In this document: one piece after another, positions 50,128-59,819 of the stretch | How positions within the stretch are numbered: the stretch's first letter is position 1 | How the letters are laid out: every line of letters begins with the position of its first letter | Assembly (NCBI GenBank): GCA_023333565.1 | Contig: JAJKFH010004053.1 | Span: forward strand, 558,001 to 622,000 | DNA length: 64,000 bases | Source: Puffinus mauretanicus | Lineage: Eukaryota; Chordata; Aves; Procellariiformes; Procellariidae | Direction: 5' to 3' | Notes under the pieces: model-generated | What the model was told of the DNA's origin: nothing | The model's database searches: none | The model's input: only the letters and a program-made list of their open reading frames with translations | Program-made: the position numbers and the translations under genes

Positions 50128-53100
50128 AGACCCCACAGACCTTCTTGCATCTGTCCTTCGCTGATGAGGGCATGGCTGTCTCAGTTTCATTCATGTTCTT
50201 AAACAGAATATATTACCTTGGCTTTGAATGCTCTCCAGCTAAAAAAATGATCATGGAGGCCACATTTGCTGTATCCTTATCATTCTGTGTTACACCATTG
50301 CAAGCCTCAGCTGTAAGTTAATGACAGAATTACATTCTCTCATTCCTTTAAATGTCTGTCTCATCTCCCCCATGTGGGGCAAAAAATGCATGTCTAATTT
50401 TCTTAGGGAAGATAAGTTTCTAGAAAATCACTCTGCAATTGGAACACAACCTCCAATGATTCAGGTGATTCCGAATTAGGAATTCAGAGAAATGCTTCCT
50501 ATGGGGTCAACTGCCAGCTGTGTTGAGGGCCTGTGGTGGCCCTCAAGGCTCTTACAACTGGGAATGTGTCAGAGCTCAATACTCTCTGAGCAGGTTCTTT
50601 GAGATATTCCACACGAGAAGGGCTTCATGTTTAATACGAACTTTCCCTATTTGTAGATATTTGACGGTACACAGGATTTTGATTTAGCAAAGCGATACAG
50701 CAATTTACTAAAATCACAAGTGCAATATAGCAATTGCAATACACAGTTGGATCACAGTACAAACCTGATTGCCATTATCAGTCCCTGTATGCTCACTGTT
50801 ACGACCCTGGGCACCCCAGTCTCCAAGAAGGAATACGTGAGTTAAAACCAGCTCAAGTCAGTTGCTCTCTTCAAAGTCCATTTTCTTGGTTGTTCAACTT
50901 TTATACTTTTAGGTTTGGCTGAGTCACCTCCACACTTCTCCACCCATGCTGTTTCTCTCCCCTAATTATCTCAGGCAAGGCTGTTTACCCAACTCAAAAC
51001 CCCACTAGTACAGCTGGGTATCTAAAACAAAGGTCACCCTCAACACCCTTTGTGCTAAGTTCAGCTTTCCTTACCGTAATTGGTGGCCATTCCTTATATT
51101 CTTCCCTGAGCTCATCATTGTTGCCCATCTCCTCTGAGCCTTCTTTCATCGTAGGTGTTTGTCGTCACAGGATGCGATTTTCTTCTTTATTTCTTTTTAT
51201 ACCAAAAAAAGCTACCTTGGAAAACATTCGTTAGTTACATTGAAGATAAAAAGTGAGTATGGCATTTGGTTTTGTGCCTCTATTCTCAAGAAAATATGTT
51301 TTTAAAAAGCAACCCTACTAATAATTTTGCCACAGAAGACCATTAGATGTTTGAGGTTCAACTGGTACTGAACTTCAGCTGCAGCTTTTTGCTGAGGCCA
51401 GTGTCTTGCTAAATGAACCCTACCTTCTTAAATTTTCAGGACTAATCACTTCTTTGAGCAGCATTACTGAGAAAGTGTTTAAAGCAATATATGAACAGCT
51501 CTCCATATAGATATCATTTCAGACAACTTTTAACAATTTTGTAAATGACAATATAGCCTAAAACCATTAGCTAGGCCTCACAAGAGTCTGTGACAGAGAA
51601 CAATAACAATAAGAATTCATTAATTTTAGCTTCTGCTAACTCTGACAGGCATATTTGAAATACGATTATGTTGGAGAGTAACAGCCAGCTGTTGTTGACT
51701 AATGATCTCATCATTTTATGTGTATACAACGATGATCTTATTTTATATTTATCAAGGGACAAACATGTCAAACTGACCCAAACAGGTAAAGAGCTTCATG
51801 AGGACAAAGCTGAGGATACATTGTCCAGCAAGGAAGCTTTGTTATCAAAAATAAAAGATGGGTATGTGTTTTTCTCTCTATGAAGAAAGTGTGTCAAAAT
51901 GCTCACTGCGTAGATCTGATACCTTTGTCCACCCTGAACTGTTCTGTACTAATCAAAGAAAAAAGTACAAGGATTGAACCTTCTCTGAAAATCTTTATGA
52001 AATAGACCCACCATAAAACTTACACAGGCCTGTAACGACCCAGGCACTTTGTAGAAGTCTCAGTACAGGGTCTGGTAAACAAAATCTAAATCCTGTAAAC
52101 CCAGCTTCCCTGCCAGAGCATGCTGCAGACCACGTGCAGTGGCCAGGGCTCCCCATGCAGTGCTGTAGTCCCATGGCCTGTTTAACTGGGGAGTGCTGTG
52201 CTGTGAGGGACCATCTCCAGGCTGCACCAGCACAAGCGTGACAGAGGTGGCACAGGAACCTGTCTCAGGTAAATGCTCCCAACTGCTTTTGTGGGAGTTT
52301 TCAGCCAGATTTATTTCTTGATCTGCTCCACCATGAAGCCACACCGGCACAAGTGACTGGGGATGCAGAAGAACGAGAGTGAATGGCCAAGGATCAGGCT
52401 CGGAGGGAATGGGAAACTGTTCCTTCTGGAGGACTTGTGATTTACACTTACATGGGAATAATGAGAGCCAGTGTGAAGGGAAGGGAGATAAAAGGCAATG
52501 GCAGGAATTAAGTACATCCTGACGTCCACCTCATTCAAGGATCATCTATCCCCATTATAACCTAGAAGTTAAATACCTAGAAGTTAAATAACCCTCTCTC
52601 ATAAGGTGGGAATGAGGAGGATCTCTACTGAACACCTCGGTAATTAATGAACTCATTCAGAATACTGAAGTGCCTCCCTTGCCTAATGAGATGTGATCAA
52701 ACACCTCCTCTCCCGGTCTAACTAGTAGGCTCATTCCTCCTCTCAACATGTTGTAACTGAGTCAGGGTTGAAAGAAGACGTGAGTGGGTGAAATCTGTAA
52801 CATGGTGCCTAAGCTAATTGCTTGCAACTGAAATTTAAAGAGCTCTTGTGCTCAACTCCAACTGATACTTTGCATATAACAATTTGGTGTTAATTAGAGA
52901 CAGAATGAAAAGCCCAATACTTCTCCATCCATGTCAATGCCTGCACCTAGTAAAATACTAGGTCATGTTGCCTCCTGTTCACTTTGGGATGCTTCCATGC
53001 AAAACAGAAATGCCTGACTCAGAGAGAACCCTGCAGCAGCTAGAGCATTCAGTTTGCAGAATGATGCAAGCTCAGACAAGGAAGAGATTTGAATCCCAGC

Positions 53101-54799
53101 ATCTGACCTCTGGATGCAACATCGAGCAGCAGATGCAGCAAGCATCCTCAACCTTCTCACCTGAAAGTGCGTTAGGGCTCCACGTGAAATCAAGGGGATG
53201 GTTGGCTCGGCTCTGCATCCTGACAGGCCTAACACATGGGCAAGGTGGGGAATTGCGTGGTGCTGTCAAGGCTGAAGCAACTTTGCTGGTTCTCAGAAGC
53301 AGACCTAGAAGCGCATCGGTACTGGGAGTATCCAGAGCTGAATCTGGATGGATGGAGCATCACATGCCCATAGAAATCCAGCCACCTGTAGACATTTAGA
53401 TCTTGCCAGGCCTAAAACCTGTTTCACAGTAGAGGAAAGATCGTTAGGGAAAATGAGCAGCCCTGGTTTTTCAACGCTTTCAAAGGGATCTGCAAATCAT
53501 GCGCACCTTTGAAAATCAGAGTCCTGGGATGTGGCAGCAGTCGCTTACTCTCTCACTTTGGCTCAGTCCCCAGATTCGGATACAGACAGCTGAAATGGTT
53601 CCTAATACGGAGATGTGAATCTATTTAACACAGCAAACCCAGATGAACTGCTGGACAAACTTAGATCCCAAGAGAGGCTAAATCATTACTGTAATGACCA
53701 AACCATATTGTCTCAAGAAGTTTTGTGACAAACTCTTCTTCTGAGGTTTCAACATGGCAACTTTACTTTTGCCTTTACTTTTGTGGAACAGCAACAGTAT
53801 TACTCAGAGCAAAATAAAGCTCTACTTATTACAATTCAGAAACTTAGATACAGAAAGGGGAATCAATGTTGAGTGTGCATATTATCATTATAAAATAAAT
53901 ATATTGCACAATTATTGTAACAAGCTCTATAAGCAAACTAAACATCAGAAACCTGAGAAGCTCAGAATTAAACGTAGAATTCAAAAAATCTCAGTAAGTT
54001 CAGATCTGCAAAGGCTCAGTAAGATGCACAACCTTAACCTTTACACTGTGTTGTAACACAGCAATTGTACTCGTACAATGAATACAATACGGTTATGTTT
54101 TAAAGACTGTAACCGAAATTAGGTTTTCTTTCTTCTCTCATGGTATTGCTTTAAAGTCTGTTAAAAGATGTTTGGCACACCTTCCTCAAATCTTGATTTT
54201 TCCTGCAGAACCTGCCCTGCTACTTGGCAGTGCACACCACTGAGTTGTACACATCTGTACAATTAATGTACCTGCTAATTAGATGAGTTGTTTGTGGTAT
54301 AACTCTAAGACCAAGGCAACAGAACAGAGGAGAAATTTTCAGGGTTAGTAATAAATGTTTTCACATCGTAACATACAGCTTGTTTATTGAATGGGATATG
54401 AAACATTTTGAGAATTTGATGTAGCTTAATGTCTCAAAATATACTAGAAATAGGATATATTAGACATCTGTTGATCTGAACGTGCTGCCAGAAATACAAG
54501 CATCCCATTGAGATGCATTAGCAATGACACACAGAAGGAAAACAAAACTCGAACGGGCAGTGAATTAGATATTAAACAAGTGAATAACCACCTTGCCAGA
54601 ATAATTCTCTCCCCTGAAATAAGACCACTCAAGGTTTTATGTAATTCTAAAAAATCTGAATATGGCTGTCGGACACCAGCAGTATTCTAAGAAAGTCAAG
54701 CACATGGTATGTAGACATCAAAATGTAAAATTTTGACTTGCAATTGAAAGCCAAAGAGGGAAGCAGATTGAGTTACGCAGCAAGTACATATGGTACAGC
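50128..54799. other. Intergenic DNA upstream of the TPP2 island, no gene recognised
   Basis: No gene supported. A 144-codon plus-strand frame at 52,965-53,399 and a 96-codon minus frame at 52,060-52,350 have no family resemblance. The segment 'gagatttgaatcccagc' near 53,083 resembles the tRNA B-box-like remnant of MIR-type SINEs, but no cloverleaf can be drawn. Confidence 0.5.
52561..52590 (+). repeat. Perfect 15-bp tandem duplication
   Basis: cctagaagttaaata occurs twice in direct succession (52,561-52,575 and 52,576-52,590). Confidence 0.9.
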
Positions 54800-54805
54800 T
54801 TTGAC

Positions 54806-55655
54806 TTTTTTTTTTTATAATATATATTTTTAAGACAGAGCTCTTCAGGTTTATTTTAGTATTTTACTTGCATAAAAATTCCATAGATCTCTAAAGCCAT
54901 TGATGAGCTGGAAGACATTGCCGATGGTAGCCCACAAAATGGGGAAAATGCATAATGTACCACCATAATGTATTTGCTAGCAAAAACTCCCCACATTTCT
55001 GCTAAGAACGAACCAATACCAGGTTTAGTTCAATGAAGATTAATGTGTGACAAACATTCAGTAAAAATCTCATCAGACACATGAAACAAAAAAATTACAC
55101 AAATAGAAAAATTCTCAAAAGCCAAAAATCCCCTTTTCTTTACAGTGAACATGTTAATGTAGCCAGACAAATTTCACCTTTTTTCCCCCAATGTAACTCT
55201 CTGAACAGAATCTCGCCTGAAGAAAGCAAAGTGATACGCAACTAACTAACCAGTTTGTACCCTTATTGCCGGTTAAAATGGTTAAAAGCCATGCGTCAAA
55301 CACTACAAATAAGACATCTTTTTAAAAGTAGTTCTCTATATATTTGTTTTCAGATACTCGACAATTCAGCTTTCTTTGCAAGTTTATATATGACTATGAA
55401 GGCTAGAAACTAACTTTAAAATCCCTCTTCAAAGTTGAGATTTTCTCTTAACTACTTCACCAAAAATTTTATTTGGAGCTCGCTACAGCCTTTAGGTAGT
55501 CTTTGCAGTTCTTTTCTTTGCTAAATAGTTGCACAGGCATCAAACTGCCGTGCAACACATTACAAAAGAAGTGTCAACCCACAGTAATGGAGATGCAGCG
55601 CTCCTACAGGCACTGCAACCACGTAACGTGTTTTCATCCCGGACAATGAATCAGC
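54806..55655 (-). other. 3'-UTR-like block on the minus strand (candidate transcript end or retrocopy)
   Basis: Read on the minus strand, this U-rich, stop-filled sequence has the texture of an mRNA 3' UTR. It contains AATAAA at 54,855-54,850, and about 34 bp downstream comes an A11 run (T at 54,806-54,816). This fits a genuine polyadenylation site with a genomic A-tract or the tail of a processed retrocopy. No coding region, target duplication or parent gene was identified. An alternative reading is chance AT-richness. A divergent non-coding transcript from the TPP2 CpG island would also end about here. Confidence 0.25.
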
Positions 55656-55678
55656 AAAAAAAAAAAAAAAAAAAAAAA
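55656..55678 (+). repeat. A23 homopolymer
   Basis: Twenty-three consecutive A at the left border of the CpG island. Translations on both strands run through it as Lys or Phe strings and should be ignored. Confidence 0.9.
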
Positions 55679-56099
55679 TTAGAAGTAAATGTTCGCACAT
55701 CGGTTCTGTTTCCGATTCGGAGGATTTCGCGCACCCCCGCGCTGCAGCACTGGCGTGTCCCCTCAGCGCTGCCTGAGGGAGGGAGGCCACCCGCCACCGC
55801 TGCAGGCCGCGGCCGGGCAGCGGCCCTGAGGCGGGACCGACCCCCGAGGAGGCCGCAGCCAACCCGCCCGCGGGGAAGCGGGGCCCGAAGGTGCCCCGGG
55901 CCGGCAACTCCGGAAGGCGACTCCCGCCCCTCCCAGGCGGCTCCCCCGCCGCCGCGGTACGTGGCCGCCCGCGGCCCTGCGCTCCCCGCCCGGCTCTGCG
56001 CTCCCCGCCCCGGCGGCACGCCCCGCTGCCGCTGCCGCTGCCGCCCCTCAGGCCCGGCAGCCCGCCCCGGGTTCCGGCGCGTGGAGCACGTCGCTTCTC

Positions 56100-56361
56100 T
56101 GATTGGCTGCCTACACCATGGGCCCCGCCAGCTCCGGCGCGAGCGCCAGCCCACCGCGCGGCCGTATTGGTCGGTTCAGCCCCGACGCTCTCGCGCCGCG
56201 GGCCACGAGAGGGTGCACCTCCCCGCGGATTGGTGGGGCGGCAGGGCGCATGCGCTTCCCATTGGCCTCGCCCATACCCCTCTCTCTCTCTCTCCCTCCT
56301 CCCGCCGCCGCCGGCCGCGGTCTGGTCTCGCGCGGCCCCGACCCCCCCGCCCCCTCCCGCC
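56100..56361 (+). promoter_or_regulatory. TPP2: TATA-less TPP2 promoter with four inverted CCAAT boxes and an NRF1-type site
   Basis: ATTGG (inverted CCAAT, NF-Y type) occurs at 56,102, 56,166, 56,229 and 56,261, spaced 64, 63 and 32 bp. GCGCATGCGC, the NRF1 palindrome, lies at 56,246-56,255 between the last two boxes. No TATA box is present. A CT tract at about 56,279-56,305 lies 60-80 bp before the start codon and is a plausible initiator region. The start codon context CCGCCATGGCGGC also fits a YY1-type ATGGCGGC element. Motifs are read directly; their use and the exact transcription start are inferred. Confidence 0.65.
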
Positions 56362-56523
56362 ATGGCGGCCGCCGCGGAGGAGCCGTTCCCCTTCCACGGC
56401 CTCCTGCCCAAGAAGGAGACCGGCGCCGCCGCCTTCCTCGCCCGCTTCCCCGACTTCGACGGGCGGGGGGTGCTGCTGGCTGTGCTGGACACCGGCGTGG
56501 ACCCGGGGGCGCCGGGCATGCAG
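56362..56523 (+). CDS. TPP2: TPP2 coding exon 1
   Basis: Fifty-four codons ending ...GAPGMQ directly before the donor CAG|GTAACG. It contains the N-terminal [11 protein letters not shown] motif and the subtilisin-family Asp motif VLDTG. The frame remains open upstream to an in-frame ATG at 55,891 only because the island is stop-poor. The chosen ATG is supported by family N-termini and its Kozak context. Confidence 0.97.
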
Positions 56524-59500
56524 GTAACGGGCGGTGGGAAGGAGCCGCCTCCGGCGGCGGCCCTGAGTCACGGTGGCGGGGGGAGCACCCAGGCCCTGCC
56601 GGACTGCCCTCGGGGCGTTGTGGCGGGCGGCGGCCGCGCTCACGGGGGGACGAGGACGAGTGCGGGGCCGAGGCCGGGGCGCTCGTCCGGGAGCGGCCGC
56701 GACCCCCGGCGGCCCGCGGTGTCGGGGAGAGCGGGGGAGGCCCCTGAAGAGCTGTTGTGGGGACTTGTCGTTGTTTGTTTGTCTGCTTACAGTTGCGGCT
56801 GAGTATCCATTGGCGTGAGCGGGGGCTCGGGTACGGGAGGGCGGAGGAATCCTGTAGACAGGGGCTCCGCACCGGTCACTTCGGGTGTTTGTGTGAGGAT
56901 CCTGCTTTTAAGCCATTCACAGGCGTTTTATGGTACTTACATCTCTTTGGCTGTCTTCTTTCACTCATTATAAAAGAATACTTTGTGGTTTTTTTAAACC
57001 TTAGCATTACTTCAACAGTAGGTAGCTAGAGGCTACAAACAGCCGCTTAGATCTTTTACAGGAAAAGTATATTTCTGGCAAAATTTGCATACCTCTCTTT
57101 CTGAGTGTATTTTTCGTGCGTTGTATTGCAATAACAATCTGTATCAAATTTGGTTATGCCAGCTTTTTTTGGATCTGCTAGCTTTGTAGCTCAGATCGCA
57201 CAGTGATTGCCATTATGATCGCGATCTGAGTTTTGTAAATTTCAGTGTATGTGCTTTTAATTTTGCCATTTCTCAGCACTTGCTTATTTCTTTCAACTCT
57301 TGCCTCTTAACCTTTCCTTATCGTGTAAGTTTGTATGTGGCCTTTTATGTCACTACTGCTTCCAATTTCTTATCAACGTGTTTTCTCTGAGATGTGGCAA
57401 AGCCTTGAGAAATGATTCGGAGGGAGTTGTATGCAACTCACTTGGATACTGCATCCTTTATTTTTTTAACTAAGCAGGGCCTGTGTTGGTTTCTGCCCTT
57501 TCTTTGGCACAGGCACAGATTTTACTCTTAAGTGACCTAGTTCAGGGACCTAACCCTGGCAGATCTTTAGTTCAGTGTTCTGAAATGACTTCTTATGGGG
57601 TTCAGGTAAGTGAAAGGATGAGTGAAGAGGACAGGTAGGATGGAGGGAGGGACTGGACATCTGTAACTTCGATTGATTTAAGCTGGAATGAAACCGGTAC
57701 TTTTGGCAAAAAGTTGTGGGTAAGTGGAATAGTGATTAGGAAGCTTAAAGAAAGCTGACCAAAAAGCAAACAAGATAATACCATGGGCAGACCAGAAAGC
57801 AGTAAAAGACAATTAGGAAGATATGAATATAAATGGGATGTGCGTAGTTCTGAAGCTTCACATATGAAAACAAAAAACCTAAATCTCTAGAGTTTATAAA
57901 TTAGGAGTGGTCAACCAAAAAAAAAAAGCATGAGTTTATGGGCAGTAGAGGGAAGCTTTGTTCCGAGATAGGTAACCCAAGGCTCATAAGAGATAATAAG
58001 GGATACTTATGAACGCTCATGATCTCACTGTTGACCATACCAGTTTTCTTCAACCTATTTTCTTTATGTGGAGGATGAAATTTCAGGTAGTGAAGTAAAA
58101 GATTTGTAGAGAACTTTTTTTGTGTGTCTGGGGGAATTCATCTTGCAAAGGGTGAGATTTTAATGCCCCCGTCTTCTCTGCTGCTGCTTTTTCTTACTGT
58201 CAGTTTGTCAGTTCTTGGCCTGGCATGGAGTTAGAACTATGAGAATTGAGTCAGTTGCTTAGGGGGAAGAGAAGACGTTATATATAGCAAGGTTAATAGA
58301 TATTACAACTTTGAGTTCAAGTTAATGTCAATAATGATTACAGGCCAAAATGAGCTACCCTATTTTGCATATAGTGGGGTTTTTAGTCAAAACAAAACAG
58401 TTCATGTTTTGCTGCTGCCTAGTGTCTCATTCCTGGGTAGGGTTCCTTTGCTTGTTGGTGGTATTCTTTGGTTTGCAAACACTGATATCATAAATGTATG
58501 TCATACGATCACTTGCTGAGGGAGAAAAAGATTTTGGGACAGAGTATAACAGGGAAGTACCATTACATTTGTATTCTTCCCTGGACACTTGTTGCTGTAG
58601 AGAGAATAGTTACTGGGCTTAACAAACCTTCTTACGTCGATTTCATTTTTCTACTGATTGGCTTGCTTTGCCACACAAAATGTTAATCTAACTTGTACTT
58701 ACTTTCCTTTTCTTTCTGAATCTTTTGTAGCCAGTGCCCTCTAGGGAACTCTTTTCACCTCGTCTTCCATTGCTTTACACTTCAGCTGTTGATGCCAACT
58801 GTAAAGTTCAGTTTGTCTGCTTTGTTCATGCTAGTTTTTTTCCCCTCTCAGCCCTCTTGGTAGAATGTTTCCTATTGTTATCTGCCGAGCCATGGCTTGT
58901 AATTCCTCATTAAGGCATGGTGACCGATGAAATTTTAGGTGGACAGCTAAGGTATGTTTAATGGAGCGTTGTGGTTGTATATATGTAATCTTTGTTCAAC
59001 CCCACCCTGTCTTTTCCCTGTTGCTGTTGTCACTTCTTATTATGTTTCATGATAGATAAGTCAGTTCATCTGCTTCTTGCAATTTTGCTTATTTTGTGAA
59101 GTGCCTGTTGGAATTATTATTTACTAAAATTAGCTTATACTTTTATGAGATGACCTTTTAGCAGTAGCAGCTACTTTGCTTTGACTTGCTTTTCAGCACT
59201 GAGTTAAAAAAAAAAATTGCTTGAAAATTATTTTATTTGTGATGATGATCAGCTGTCCCGTGACCAAAGTGCTGAAGAACTTGATCATCTCTTGTTGCAG
59301 CAATAGCTATCAGTTGGAATCAATAACATTGTATGGCCTGGCAAAAACGTGCTCAAATGCATCTGGCTTTGCCTTTTAACTTGGGATTGTCACGGATACT
59401 GGTGCTCCTCTACTTCTATTATACTGATCAGCTGCCTGGATTATGCAGATAGATTATTTTTAATGTGCTCAACTTACTAATTTATTTGTTTTACAAAGTC

Positions 59501-59786
59501 AGAGCTAACATGAAAGTATGTTTTTCAAACTAAAATGTATAAACAACAAAATCATCAGTTATAAACTATTTTTTCAAATGGCTGTAGGCAAACAATGATA
59601 TTAAAGGTAGGATTGGGGATTATGGTTTAAATACACTATAAAATATTTTTAATTGTATAAAACTTGTTCATTTTTTTAATTTTAATGTGAAAGGTACTAA
59701 AACGTACCTTCTGTCTCTAATAAATTAATTACTTCAGGATTTTTCTGTTCACACAAGGGAATTGATCAACTTCACTTGATTCTCAC

Positions 59787-59819
<33 letters not shown>

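Larger units (their letters stand above)
55720..56760. promoter_or_regulatory. TPP2: CpG island of TPP2
   Basis: An abrupt change from AT-rich flanks to very GC-rich DNA dense in CpG, covering the promoter, exon 1 and the first 240 bp of intron 1. Stops become rare here, giving long spurious frames on both strands (up to about 330 codons). These are Pro/Arg/Ala/Gly-rich and mutually overlapping. An island at a housekeeping-type promoter fits the broad expression of TPP2. Confidence 0.85.

Noticed and set aside
53070..53110. Possible tRNA B-box ('tttgaatcc')
   Set aside because: No A-box at proper distance and no cloverleaf; more like a SINE relic.
52965..53399. 144-codon plus-strand frame
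   Set aside because: No domain, a competing minus-strand frame over the same DNA, and possible MIR-like fragments inside.
55529..56872. Several overlapping frames of 155-332 codons on both strands in the CpG island
   Set aside because: All are Pro/Arg/Ala/Gly-rich products of stop-poor GC-rich DNA, overlap in every frame and include translated poly(A/T). Only the 54-codon TPP2 exon has family support.
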